From Actinomycetota bacterium (GTDB taxonomy: Bacteria > Actinomycetota > Acidimicrobiia > Acidimicrobiales > CADCSY01), in assembly GCA_016178435.1 (NCBI GenBank), contig JACOTK010000229.1, positions 1-8,513 of the forward strand: a DNA stretch of 8,513 nt, written 5' to 3'. The position numbers and the translations under genes are program-made. Under the pieces are notes generated by a model. The model did not search any database, had not been told where the DNA came from, and was given only the letters and a program-made list of their open reading frames with translations. Shown here piece after piece: positions 1 through 6,959 of this stretch (position 1 is its first letter; each line of letters begins with the position of its first letter).

Positions 1-374
1 GCGCGCACAACGAGGTGGGCAAGGTCGAGATCGCGACACTTCGCCTCAATGGTGAGCTGGCTGCCTACGTGGTCGGACTGGTCGACGACCGCAGTTGGCG
101 GGTCTTCGACGGCCACATGGTGAGTCGCTTCAGCGCCTACTCGCCGGGTCGGCTGCTCGAGGCCGCCGTTGTCGATCGAGTCGTCGCCGACGAGAGTTTC
201 GCGGAACTCGACTGGATGACCGGTGTAGCGGCGGAGAAGCTCCTGTGCAGCACCGGCAGCGAGGACCGCATGCGCCTTATCGCCTTTTCGGAGGTCGATG
301 CAGGCTGTGCACGGTGTCGAGCGGAGCAGTCCGGTTCGACGACCGACTCCTCCTCCTCGCAGCGTCCGGGTTGA
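1..374 (+). CDS. Probable GNAT/BioF2-like acetyltransferase, C-terminal part
   Basis: The frame is open from the left edge (first full codon at 3) to the TGA at 372-374, so only the last 123 or so residues are present. The visible part begins with strand-like segments (VEIATLRLNGELAAYVVGL) followed by a strand/helix with YSPGRLLEAAVVDRVV, then FAELDWMTGVAAEKLL. This order (substrate strand, S-P-G-R-x-L-L helix, then a D-x-x-x-G near the end) is what I know from the C-terminal half of the Acetyltransf_6 family, which transfers acyl groups in surface polysaccharide or cell-wall peptide assembly. The last 25 or so residues (Ser/Thr-rich) are not conserved-looking and are probably disordered. The GTG at 15 is an internal codon, not a likely start. 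The acceptor substrate cannot be told from this fragment. The family call is by pattern only; a different GNAT subgroup is possible. Confidence 0.55.
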   Translation, partial: AHNEVGKVEIATLRLNGELAAYVVGLVDDRSWRVFDGHMVSRFSAYSPGRLLEAAVVDRVVADESFAELDWMTGVAAEKLLCSTGSEDRMRLIAFSEVDAGCARCRAEQSGSTTDSSSSQRPG

Positions 375-489
375 CCGTGGCCACATCCGACGTGGCGCCT
401 CGACGACGTCGCATGGTCGAGCGGCGCGAGGTGGCCGAGAAGCATGTCCGCGGGTGCTCCGCCACCCCGGTGGGCTGCATGGAGCTCCG

Positions 490-495
490 TACACT
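490..495 (+). promoter_or_regulatory. Candidate -10 hexamer TACACT for the transporter gene
   Basis: TACACT matches the TAnnnT pattern of a primary-sigma -10 element and directly abuts ATG 496. If used, transcription would begin near 502-505, exactly at the in-frame GTG 502 or ATG 505, giving a leaderless message. I see no TTGACA-like -35 at 16-18 nt upstream, so the call rests on the -10 and its position only. Confidence 0.35.
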
Positions 496-1530
496 ATGAC
501 CGTGATGTCGCCCGGTTCGTTCACCAGCAGTGCCGCCAACGTTGCCGAGAAGCAGTTGCGCGCTCTTGCCGGTGTGATTGCCGTGGTGTTCCTCGCCGGC
601 CTGGTTGCCGCGCTCGGCGCCGAACCCACGAGCGGGGAGTTCGGGATCCGCTTCCCTCATTCATCGACCCTGGCAGCCCCACTTGCCCTTTTGGCAGCGA
701 TCTCCTGGGGTGCGGCCGACTATGTGGCGGGGACGGCAAGCCGTCGGTCATCGGCCCTGCGCATCGTGGTGGGCAGCCACATGGTGGGTTTGATCGCGCT
801 CACGGTGTTCTCCCCGCTCATCAGATCCTCTGCCGAGGTCTCCGACCTCCTGTGGGGTGTCGGCGGCGGGGTGGGCGGGGGATTGGGCACGCTGTTGCTC
901 TACCGAGGTCTGGCTGTCGGTCGGATGGCGGTGGTAGCTCCGGTCACCGCTGCGCAGGCTGCGGCCATACCCGTCCTGGTCGGACTGATCGGTGGTGACG
1001 TGATCAGCAACCTCGGCCTCCTGGGCATCGGTCTTGCCTTCCCGGCGGTGGTGCTTGTCGCCATGGCTCCGGATGATGGGGCTCCAAGGGGTTCCCAGGG
1101 CTCGTTCGGAACCTGGATCCAACAGCCGGGTCTGGTGCACGCGATTGTCGGTGGCGTGGGGTTCGGCATGTTCTACGTGTGTCTTGATCGCACCGGAGGC
1201 GATACGGGCGTGTGGCCCCTTCTTGCCGCCCGGGTGGCATCGGTTGTCATGCTGGGAGCGGTGGCGATGGCAGTCGAGAGGCGGATCCTTCCCTCCGCGG
1301 AGGTCCGCGCCGCCACGCTCGTTGCCGGAGCGCTGGACGTTGCCGCTGCGGTGCTGTTTCTCATGGCGACCCGGCAGGGAGCGTTGGCGGTGGCCTCGAT
1401 CCTCACCTCGATGTATCCGGCCACGACCGTCCTGCTCGCCGTCTTCCTGCTCCGCGAGCGGTGCTCGACGACACAGATCCTGGGGATGGCGCTTTCGGGA
1501 CTGGCGATCGGGTTCCTGGTCATGAGCTGA
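496..1530 (+). CDS. EamA/DMT-superfamily transporter
   Basis: A 344-residue integral membrane protein with two EamA repeats, about residues 58-190 and 214-342. Each repeat has five hydrophobic helices, giving ten in total. Typical features are LLYRGLAVGRMAVVAPV at 134-150 in repeat 1, and ATRQGALAVASILTSMYP followed by LLAVFLLRER at 291-322 in repeat 2. Family members export or import small metabolites such as amino acids, sugars or nucleotides across the cytoplasmic membrane. The substrate here is not predictable. An additional hydrophobic stretch at 22-41 precedes the first repeat, so the protein may have eleven helices or a signal-anchor. The start is uncertain. ATG 496 is the longest plausible choice, but GTG 502 or ATG 505 lies 6-9 nt after a TACACT hexamer and would suit a leaderless mRNA. 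GGAG at 481-484 is 11 nt before ATG 496, a rather long spacing. The gene is separated by about 120 nt from the upstream gene and by 95 nt from the downstream one, so it is probably monocistronic. Confidence 0.9.
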   Translation: MTVMSPGSFTSSAANVAEKQLRALAGVIAVVFLAGLVAALGAEPTSGEFGIRFPHSSTLAAPLALLAAISWGAADYVAGTASRRSSALRIVVGSHMVGLIALTVFSPLIRSSAEVSDLLWGVGGGVGGGLGTLLLYRGLAVGRMAVVAPVTAAQAAAIPVLVGLIGGDVISNLGLLGIGLAFPAVVLVAMAPDDGAPRGSQGSFGTWIQQPGLVHAIVGGVGFGMFYVCLDRTGGDTGVWPLLAARVASVVMLGAVAMAVERRILPSAEVRAATLVAGALDVAAAVLFLMATRQGALAVASILTSMYPATTVLLAVFLLRERCSTTQILGMALSGLAIGFLVMS

Positions 1531-1611
1531 GACATCGGACAGCCGGCCATCGCCGAGGCGCGAGCGTCGAGGAGTCGGCCGGCCGTCGTCTGGTGTTCTC
1601 GGGCGGGTCTT

Positions 1612-1627
1612 ATTACCATCCGGTAAT
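1612..1627 (+). promoter_or_regulatory. Perfect inverted repeat over the monooxygenase start; candidate repressor operator
   Basis: ATTACC (1612-1617), four spacer bases ATCC, then GGTAAT (1622-1627) form a perfect 6-bp-arm palindrome. Its right arm contains the A and T of start codon ATG 1626-1628. The left side overlaps an AT-rich stretch (TATTAC at 1611-1616) that could serve as a -10 element, so a bound dimer would block both promoter and transcript start. Size and symmetry suit TetR-family or similar dimeric repressors. No regulator gene is in the window, and no second copy of the motif was seen. Confidence 0.5.
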
Positions 1628-3137
1628 GTCCAGAGACGAACCGACGTCACCACCGCATGTCCGGGTCGCGATCGTCGGCGCCGGCTTCGCCGGACTCGGA
1701 GCAGCGGTCGCGTTGGAGCGAGAGGGCATCGAGTACACCGTTCTCGAGCGCAGCACCGACGTGGGGGGCACCTGGCGCGACAACCATTACCCGGGCTGTC
1801 GTTGCGATGTTCCATCACATCTCTACTCGTTCTCGTTCGAGCCCAACCCTGACTGGACCGAGACCTACTCGCCGCAGCCCGAGTTGTTCGCCTACCTGCG
1901 GCAAACTGCCGAGAAGCACGGGGTCGTCAAACACATCCGCTTCGACCATGAGGTCATGCATGCCGCATGGGACGTCGACGCTCGGCGTTGGCGGATCGAG
2001 ACCACCGCCGGCCTGCTCACCGCGGACATCATGATGCTGGGCAACGGCCCCCTTGCCGAGCCGGCAATCCCCGACATCCCGGGTCTCGACACCTTCGAGG
2101 GCACGACCTTTCACTCGGCCCGGTGGCGCCACGACCACGACCTCGGCGGTGAGCGGGTGGGGGTCATCGGCACGGGTGCGTCGGCGATTCAGTTCGTTCC
2201 CGAGATCCAGCCACTGGTGGACAAGCTCAGTGTCTTTCAGCGGACGCCGCCATGGGTGCTGCCGCATCCCAATCGACGCATCACGGCGTTGGAGCGTCGG
2301 CTGTATCGCCGAGTGCCCGTGCTCCAGCGACTGGTGCGAACCGGGGTGTACTGGAGCCGGGAGATCTTCGCCGGCTTCCTCGTCTACAACCCGGCTGTTC
2401 TCCGGGTGCTTGAAAAGGCGATTGCGGTCTACATCGGCATGCGTATTCGCGATCCACGGCTCCGGGAGAAGCTCATTCCGAGGTATCGGCCCGGGTGCAA
2501 GCGGCTCCTGTTGTCCAACAACTACTACCCGGCCATTCAGCGTGACAACGTCGAGGTGATCAGCGACGCGATCGTCGAGGTGCGTCCCCATGGCGTCGTG
2601 ACCGCCGGTGGCGTTGAGCACCCGGTCGACACCATCATCTTCGGAACGGGATTTCACGTCACCGACAACCCGATCGCCGAGAAGGTCCAGGGCGCCGACG
2701 GGCGCACGTTGGGCGAGCACTGGTCGGCGAGTGGCGCCCAGGCCTACATGGGGACCGCCGTTCCCGGGTTTCCCAACTTCTTCCTTCTGGCGGGCCCCAA
2801 CACCGGCATCGGGCACACGTCGCTGGTCCACATGATCGAGGCGCAGATCCGCTACGTGATCGACGGCCTGCGCCAGATGAAGGAGCAGGGTGTCGCCAGT
2901 GTGGAGGTGCGGCAGACGGCCTGGCAGAGGTGGAGCGACGAGGTGCAGCGCAAGGCGGCGAGAACCGTCTGGAACTCGGGCGGCTGTGCGAGTTGGTATC
3001 TCGACGCCGAGGGTCGGAACACGACACTGTGGCCCGGCTACACTTTTGCCTTCAGCGAACGGGCACGGCACTTCGACATGGTGAGCTACGAGTTGAGGGC
3101 CGGGACCGTGGACACGGAAAGCAGAGGTTCTTGCTGA
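1626..3137 (+). CDS. Baeyer-Villiger-type flavin monooxygenase (FAD/NADPH)
   Basis: A 503-residue class B flavoprotein monooxygenase, probably cytosolic. It would use FAD, NADPH and O2 to insert oxygen next to a carbonyl, turning a ketone into an ester or lactone. An N-terminal FAD Rossmann motif GAGFAG lies at 18-23. The first BVMO fingerprint, GGTW followed by YPG and D (residues 47-61), fits fully. The second, FEGTTFHSARW (157-167), fits F-x-G-x-x-x-H-x-x-x-W but is followed by Arg168, not the usual Pro/Asp. The NADPH Rossmann motif GTGASA is at 182-187, and the conserved FQRTPPW at 204-210. FGTGF at 339-343 and the LLAGPNTGIGHTS stretch at 387-399 are typical of the family's C-terminal half. 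Length fits short type I enzymes and the related mycobacterial EthA-like group. Substrate is unknown. ATG 1626 places the FAD motif near residue 18, as expected. No Shine-Dalgarno precedes it, but an inverted repeat overlaps it. The stop codon overlaps the start of the downstream hydrolase, so the two form one unit. Confidence 0.93.
   Translation: MSRDEPTSPPHVRVAIVGAGFAGLGAAVALEREGIEYTVLERSTDVGGTWRDNHYPGCRCDVPSHLYSFSFEPNPDWTETYSPQPELFAYLRQTAEKHGVVKHIRFDHEVMHAAWDVDARRWRIETTAGLLTADIMMLGNGPLAEPAIPDIPGLDTFEGTTFHSARWRHDHDLGGERVGVIGTGASAIQFVPEIQPLVDKLSVFQRTPPWVLPHPNRRITALERRLYRRVPVLQRLVRTGVYWSREIFAGFLVYNPAVLRVLEKAIAVYIGMRIRDPRLREKLIPRYRPGCKRLLLSNNYYPAIQRDNVEVISDAIVEVRPHGVVTAGGVEHPVDTIIFGTGFHVTDNPIAEKVQGADGRTLGEHWSASGAQAYMGTAVPGFPNFFLLAGPNTGIGHTSLVHMIEAQIRYVIDGLRQMKEQGVASVEVRQTAWQRWSDEVQRKAARTVWNSGGCASWYLDAEGRNTTLWPGYTFAFSERARHFDMVSYELRAGTVDTESRGSC
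3123..3127 (+). promoter_or_regulatory. Ribosome binding site AGAGG for the hydrolase
   Basis: AGAGG lies inside the monooxygenase 3' end, 9 nt before ATG 3137. It decides the hydrolase start in favour of this ATG over TTG 3131 or the upstream open frame. With the one-base stop/start overlap it indicates translational coupling. Confidence 0.6.
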
Positions 3138-4108
3138 TGGTTGCCCGACTGATGAGGCGTGCCGTTGCGCTGGGTGGACTCCTGACGGCAGCGGCTGTCG
3201 TTGCCCGCCGCACCGACGAGCGTTGGGCGAGAGCCGAGGACCCGACCCGCCCGGAGGACTACGTGGTCCCCAACGGTGAGGCCCGGGTCGTCACCACCGA
3301 TGACGGGGCCGAGTTGGCGGTCACCATCGCCGGCGAGGGTTCGACGGTCGTGCTCTCCCATTGTTGGACGGGGGCACGCGAGGTGTGGGCTCCGGTCGCC
3401 CATCGCCTCATTCGTTCAGGCAACATGGTGGTCATGTACGACCAGCGGGGCCATGGATCCTCCACCGTCGGTTCGGATGGCTGCACCATCGCCCGTCTCG
3501 GCGCCGATCTGGCGGCCGTGCTCGAGCAATTGGACATCAGGGACGCGATCCTGGCAGGCCATTCCATGGGCAGCATGACCGTCCTCTCGTTGGCCGCTCA
3601 CCATCGCGAGGTGCTCGTCGAGCGAGCGCGTGGACTGGTGTTGGTGTCCACGGCAGCCAACGGGCTCGGGTTCGGGCCCATTGACAGGGTGCTGCAAAAG
3701 GTCATCGGGGCTTCCTTCATCGATCCGATCGTGCGCAGTCCCATCGGACCCGCCCTCGTGCGGGCGACGGTCGGTCGCCGTGCGTGCCGCCGTCATCTTG
3801 TTCTGACCCGCGACATGCTCGTCGCCTGCCCGCCCCCGGTTCGTGCTGCGTGCCTGGCGGCGATGCAGGCCATGGACCTTCGTCCCGATCTCCGGGGACT
3901 CGACATTCCCACGACCATCGTCTCGGGTCGCTTCGACCTATTGACCCCGCCCTGGTTGGCCCGCCAGGTGAGCTCCTGCATCACCGGTTCGACCGTGGTG
4001 AGTGTGCCGGGTGGTGGTCACATGCTGGTCCTCGAGGTGCCCGATCAGATAACGGGAGTCATCGTCGCGGCGGTCGCCGTCCACGAGCCGGTCATCAGCC
4101 TCACGTAA
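3137..4108 (+). CDS. Alpha/beta-fold hydrolase, probably membrane-anchored
   Basis: A 323-residue alpha/beta hydrolase. The catalytic triad is readable: nucleophile elbow GHSMG with Ser143, Asp267 in SGRFDLLTP, and His295 in PGGGHML. The oxyanion region follows strand 3 (VVLSHCWTG, 71-79), and YDQRGHGSS at 101-109 is the usual D-x-R-G-x-G-x-S signature. A variable cap region covers about 175-245. The N-terminus (MVARLMRRAVALGGLLTAAA) has Arg residues followed by a hydrophobic segment at 9-22, suggesting a signal-anchor or export sequence. This is unusual for a purely cytosolic esterase. ATG 3137 shares its A with the monooxygenase TGA stop, and AGAGG lies 9 nt upstream, so the two genes are coupled. 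The natural inference is that it hydrolyses the ester or lactone made by the monooxygenase. That link is by context; a lipase, lysophospholipase or haloperoxidase-like role cannot be excluded from sequence. Confidence 0.9.
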   Translation: MVARLMRRAVALGGLLTAAAVVARRTDERWARAEDPTRPEDYVVPNGEARVVTTDDGAELAVTIAGEGSTVVLSHCWTGAREVWAPVAHRLIRSGNMVVMYDQRGHGSSTVGSDGCTIARLGADLAAVLEQLDIRDAILAGHSMGSMTVLSLAAHHREVLVERARGLVLVSTAANGLGFGPIDRVLQKVIGASFIDPIVRSPIGPALVRATVGRRACRRHLVLTRDMLVACPPPVRAACLAAMQAMDLRPDLRGLDIPTTIVSGRFDLLTPPWLARQVSSCITGSTVVSVPGGGHMLVLEVPDQITGVIVAAVAVHEPVISLT

Positions 4109-4165
4109 CCGGCTCAGCCCGACCGAAGCGATTGAGGTACCGCCGGGGTTCCGACCCGTCCCTAC

Positions 4166-4171
4166 TACGCT
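4166..4171 (+). promoter_or_regulatory. Candidate -10 hexamer TACGCT for terC-dnaG-rpoD
   Basis: TACGCT (TAnnnT) ends 7 nt before ATG 4179, the distance expected between a -10 element and a transcription start. This would give a leaderless terC message. GAGG at 4172-4175 is only 3 nt from the ATG, too near for a normal ribosome binding site. No clear -35 is visible in the 70-nt gap, so confidence is low. Confidence 0.35.
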
Positions 4172-4178
4172 GAGGCAG

Positions 4179-5177
4179 ATGTCCCGCTTGATCCTTGCTG
4201 CGACGGCGTCCACGTCGGAGAACTTCGCCGACTTTGGCGTGCCCTGGTGGGTTTGGCTCGCGCTGTTGGGCTTCATCACCGTCCTGCTCGTGGCCGACCT
4301 GTTGTTGGTGCACCGGAGAGCGCATGAGATCTCCTTCAAGGAGGCGGCGATCGAGAGTGCCGTGTGGATCAGCATCGGCCTCTCCTTCGCCCTCGTCATC
4401 CTGGCGTGGCAGGGTGGTCCGGCGGCGGGAGAGTACCTGGCCGGTTACCTGATCGAAAAGAGCCTCTCGATCGACAACGTCTTCGTGTGGGCGGTCATCT
4501 TCACGTTCTTCGGCGTGCCTGCCATGTACCAGTTTCGCGTGCTGTTCTGGGGCATCTTCGGCGCCCTCGTGCTGCGGGCGATCTTCATTTTCGGTGGGGT
4601 GGCCATCATCGAGCGTTTCGAGTGGGTGCTCTACATCTTCGGGGCCTTCCTGTTGTACACGGCGTGGAAGATCGCGCATCACGACGAGGCCGAGGTTCAC
4701 CCCGAGAGCAATGTCGCCCTTCGCCTGGTGCGACGCGTGGTTCCCTCCACCAACGAGCTCGACGGCCAGAAGCTCTTCACCCGCGCGAACGGCCGCCGTT
4801 TGGCGACACCGTTGTTCGCGGTGCTCGTGATGATCGAGACCACCGACGTGGTCTTCGCTGTCGACTCGGTGCCCGCCGTGCTCGCGGTGAGCCGGGAGCA
4901 GTTCATCGTGTTCAGCTCGAACGCCTTCGCGATCCTCGGCCTGCGCGCGTTGTACTTCCTGCTGGCGGGCATGTCCGATCGTTTTCGCTACCTGAATGTC
5001 GGCCTCGGTGTCATCCTCGGCTTTGTCGGCATCAAGATGCTGGTGTCCGGGTTCTATCATCTGCCGACCTGGGCATCGTTGGCCGTGATTGCCGTCGTGC
5101 TCACGGTGTCGGTCGTTGCGTCCCTGCGAGCCGAGGCGAACGACGCGACAAACGTCGAGGCGAACGACGAGGCATAG
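4179..5177 (+). CDS. TerC/Alx family membrane protein (probable metal-ion exporter)
   Basis: A 332-residue polytopic membrane protein of the TerC family (Alx/YkoY/MeeF group). Family members are tied to tellurite resistance or, in better-studied cases, to Mn2+ export and metal loading of exported proteins. Hallmarks are the two acidic motifs within helices: EKSLSIDNVFVW (93-104, Asp99/Asn100) and the ETTDVVFAVDSVPAVLAV stretch (220-237, Asp223 and Asp229). FSSNAFAILGLRALYFLLAG (245-264) follows. About eight to nine hydrophobic segments are seen, with a hydrophilic loop at 166-208. The length is normal. The C-terminal tail is hydrophilic and holds a short duplicated EAND unit. ATG 4179 is the start; the protein begins about 20 residues before the first helix (WWVWLALLGFITVLLVADLL, 23-42). 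The gene ends 3 nt before dnaG, so primase expression probably depends on the same transcript. A metal-transport role is family knowledge; the ion is not proven. Confidence 0.94.
   Translation: MSRLILAATASTSENFADFGVPWWVWLALLGFITVLLVADLLLVHRRAHEISFKEAAIESAVWISIGLSFALVILAWQGGPAAGEYLAGYLIEKSLSIDNVFVWAVIFTFFGVPAMYQFRVLFWGIFGALVLRAIFIFGGVAIIERFEWVLYIFGAFLLYTAWKIAHHDEAEVHPESNVALRLVRRVVPSTNELDGQKLFTRANGRRLATPLFAVLVMIETTDVVFAVDSVPAVLAVSREQFIVFSSNAFAILGLRALYFLLAGMSDRFRYLNVGLGVILGFVGIKMLVSGFYHLPTWASLAVIAVVLTVSVVASLRAEANDATNVEANDEA
5132..5169 (+). repeat. 14-bp direct repeat in the terC 3' end
   Basis: CGAGGCGAACGACG occurs at 5132-5145 and again at 5156-5169, with a period of 24 nt (eight codons). It encodes the repeated EAND in the protein tail. 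The second copy ends at the first base of the dnaG ribosome binding site. It is probably a small tandem duplication in a tolerant disordered tail. Confidence 0.75.
5169..5172 (+). promoter_or_regulatory. Ribosome binding site GAGG for dnaG
   Basis: GAGG lies within the last codons of terC, 8 nt before GTG 5181. This supports the GTG as the dnaG start and coupled translation from terC. Confidence 0.6.
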
Positions 5178-5180
5178 CCC

Positions 5181-6959
5181 GTGGGCATTGTTGACGAGGA
5201 CATCGAACGGGTTCGGGCATCGACCGACGTCGTGGCGATCATCGGGGAGCACGTCGCGCTCCGTCGTTCGGGGTCTCGTTGGGTCGGACTCTGCCCATTT
5301 CACGCGGAGAAGAGCGGATCCTTTTCCGTCAACGCCGAGTTGGGGTTGTACTACTGCTTCGGGTGCCAGGCCAAGGGCGACGTCATCACCTTCGTCCGTG
5401 AGATCAACCATCTGGACTTCGCCGGCGCGCTCGAGCTGTTGGCCGGCCGTGCCGGCATCCAGCTTCGCTACGACAACGAGGCCCAGAGCGGCGCCCACCG
5501 GAGGCGAGGGGTCCTCGTGGAGGCAATGGGCAAGGCGGTGGCGTGGTACCACCAGCGACTGCTGAACGCGCCTGACGCGGCAGCGGCCAGAGGGTATCTG
5601 CGCTCGCGCGGCTACGACGGCGAGATCGTTCGTCGGTTCAAGCTCGGCTGGGCTCCCGATGACTGGGACCAGCTCTGTCGGGCGATCGAGGTGCCCGCCG
5701 ATGTCCTGCGCGACACGGGCCTGGGCTTCGTCAACCGCCGGGACCGCATGCAGGACAGCTTTCGGGGTCGCATCATCTTTCCGATCTTCGATGTTCGAGG
5801 TGACGCCGTGGCGCTCGGGGGACGCATCATGCCCGGTGCGGAGGGCCCCAAGTACAAGAACTCGCCTGCCACCGCCATCTATGACAAGAGCGAGGTGCTC
5901 TACGGTCTCAATTGGGCAAAGACCGAGGTGGTCGAGCGGGGCGAGGTCGTGGTGTGCGAGGGGTACACCGATGTGATCGGCATGTCGCAGGCGGGAGTCC
6001 AACGGGCGGTGGCGACCTGTGGCACGGCACTCACCGAGCGACATGTTGCGCTCCTGAAGGGCTTCTCGCGGCGGATCGTGCTCGCCTTCGACGCCGACGC
6101 GGCCGGACAGAACGCCGCCGAGCGGTTCTACGAGTGGGAGCGCCGCTACGACGTCGATGTGTTCGTGGCGGCGATGCCGCCGGGGAGCGACCCCGGTGAG
6201 TTGGCCCAGCGAGACCCGGTGCTCCTGGAGAAGGCCGTGAGCGGAGCGGTGCCGTTCCTGGCCTTTCGGATCGAGAGGCTGTTGGCCGCCTCGAACCTCT
6301 CGACCCCCGAGGGCCGTGCCCGAGCGGCCCAGGCCGCGGTCGATCTGCTTGGCGAGCACCCGAGCGCACTTGTTCGGGATCAGTACCTGATGCAGGTGGC
6401 GGATCGATGCCGTGTCGACCCTGCCCACCTGCGCGACATGTTGAGGGTGACGCAGGGGGGTCCTGGGATCGGCGGCCCGGGTCGGGTGCTCAACCGGCCA
6501 CGGCCGAGATCGGATGAGGGCGACGATCGTTCGGCGCTGATGACCCTTCGCCTCGCGGTCCAGCGGCCCGAGGAGGTCGCCGACCTGCTCGATGAGGTCC
6601 TTTTCGATGACGAGACGCACCTTCGCATCTATCGATCCCTGGTGGGTGCGACGACCTTTCACGAGGCGCTGACCAATGCAGACCCTGATGTCGTCGAGGC
6701 GCTCGGTCGCCTTGCCGTGGAGGATGCGGACGTCGAGGCCCTCGACGTGGTCGCCCGCCTGGTGGAGAGGGCGGCGAGTCGAGTGATGGTTCAGCTTGAG
6801 ATGCAGGTTCGAGCTGCCGATGACCCAATGGTGCATCAACCTCGGATGGCCTGGCTTGCGCTGCGCATGGAGCGACTTCGCACGACGACACCGAGCAGGG
6901 AACTCCTGTATGAGTTGGTAGCCTTTCTCCGGGAGTGGGCGGGAGAAGAGGCATCGTGA
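5181..6959 (+). CDS. dnaG: DNA primase DnaG
   Basis: A 592-residue bacterial primase, which makes RNA primers for the replication fork together with the DnaB helicase. Domains in order: (1) N-terminal CHC2 zinc-binding domain with Cys38, His41, Cys59 and Cys62 (CPFH and CFGC); (2) the RNA polymerase core, with the RGRIIFPIFD and YKNSP region at 195-229; (3) the TOPRIM fold with the metal ligands Glu260 (CEGYTDVIGM), Asp304 and Asp306 (AFDADAAGQ), and GSDPGE at 335-340; (4) a Gly/Arg/Pro-rich linker at about 425-450; (5) a helical C-terminal domain (450-592) expected to bind the replicative helicase. All key residues are intact and the length is normal. GTG 5181 is supported by GAGG at 5169-5172 and by the standard DnaG opening (IVDEDIERVRASTDVVAIIGEHV-like). 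It lies 3 nt after terC and overlaps rpoD by 4 nt (GTGA), so the three are almost certainly co-transcribed. In many other actinomycetes a dgt-type gene precedes dnaG, but none is present here. Confidence 0.98.
   Translation: MGIVDEDIERVRASTDVVAIIGEHVALRRSGSRWVGLCPFHAEKSGSFSVNAELGLYYCFGCQAKGDVITFVREINHLDFAGALELLAGRAGIQLRYDNEAQSGAHRRRGVLVEAMGKAVAWYHQRLLNAPDAAAARGYLRSRGYDGEIVRRFKLGWAPDDWDQLCRAIEVPADVLRDTGLGFVNRRDRMQDSFRGRIIFPIFDVRGDAVALGGRIMPGAEGPKYKNSPATAIYDKSEVLYGLNWAKTEVVERGEVVVCEGYTDVIGMSQAGVQRAVATCGTALTERHVALLKGFSRRIVLAFDADAAGQNAAERFYEWERRYDVDVFVAAMPPGSDPGELAQRDPVLLEKAVSGAVPFLAFRIERLLAASNLSTPEGRARAAQAAVDLLGEHPSALVRDQYLMQVADRCRVDPAHLRDMLRVTQGGPGIGGPGRVLNRPRPRSDEGDDRSALMTLRLAVQRPEEVADLLDEVLFDDETHLRIYRSLVGATTFHEALTNADPDVVEALGRLAVEDADVEALDVVARLVERAASRVMVQLEMQVRAADDPMVHQPRMAWLALRMERLRTTTPSRELLYELVAFLREWAGEEAS
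6941..6951 (+). promoter_or_regulatory. Ribosome binding region for the sigma factor gene
   Basis: A purine-rich run GGGAGAAGAGG sits 4-14 nt before GTG 6956, inside the dnaG 3' end. It supports GTG 6956, which overlaps the dnaG stop in a GTGA arrangement. The upstream in-frame GTG 6935 would give a 25-nt overlap and has no such run well placed in front of it. Confidence 0.6.

Noticed and set aside
452..474. Small hairpins (GGGTG/CACCC and CCAC/GTGG) in the 375-495 gap
   Set aside because: Stems of only 4-5 bp, mutually exclusive and without flanking signals; not enough for a riboswitch or terminator call. Nothing else is seen in this gap beyond the candidate -10.
298..495. Extension of the transporter frame upstream to 298
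   Set aside because: It overlaps the end of the upstream acyltransferase-like gene, is Arg/Pro-rich and unlike protein, and the hydrophobic protein begins only after 496.
1542..1583. GCCGGCC (1542-1548) pairing with GGCCGGC (1577-1583) after the transporter stop as a terminator
   Set aside because: Seven-base stem but a 28-nt loop and no T-run; such GC-only matches arise easily by chance here.
748..1818. A 356-codon minus-strand frame across the transporter and the monooxygenase start
   Set aside because: Arg/His-rich low-complexity translation typical of a shadow frame, crossing a real intergenic region.
1815..3071. A 418-codon minus-strand frame beneath the monooxygenase
   Set aside because: Antisense shadow of a well-supported gene; no recognisable motif or ribosome binding site.
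5132..5169. The 14-bp direct repeat as a mobile-element or attachment-site trace
   Set aside because: It lies in frame within the terC coding tail, with an eight-codon period and no element between copies; a simple local duplication explains it.
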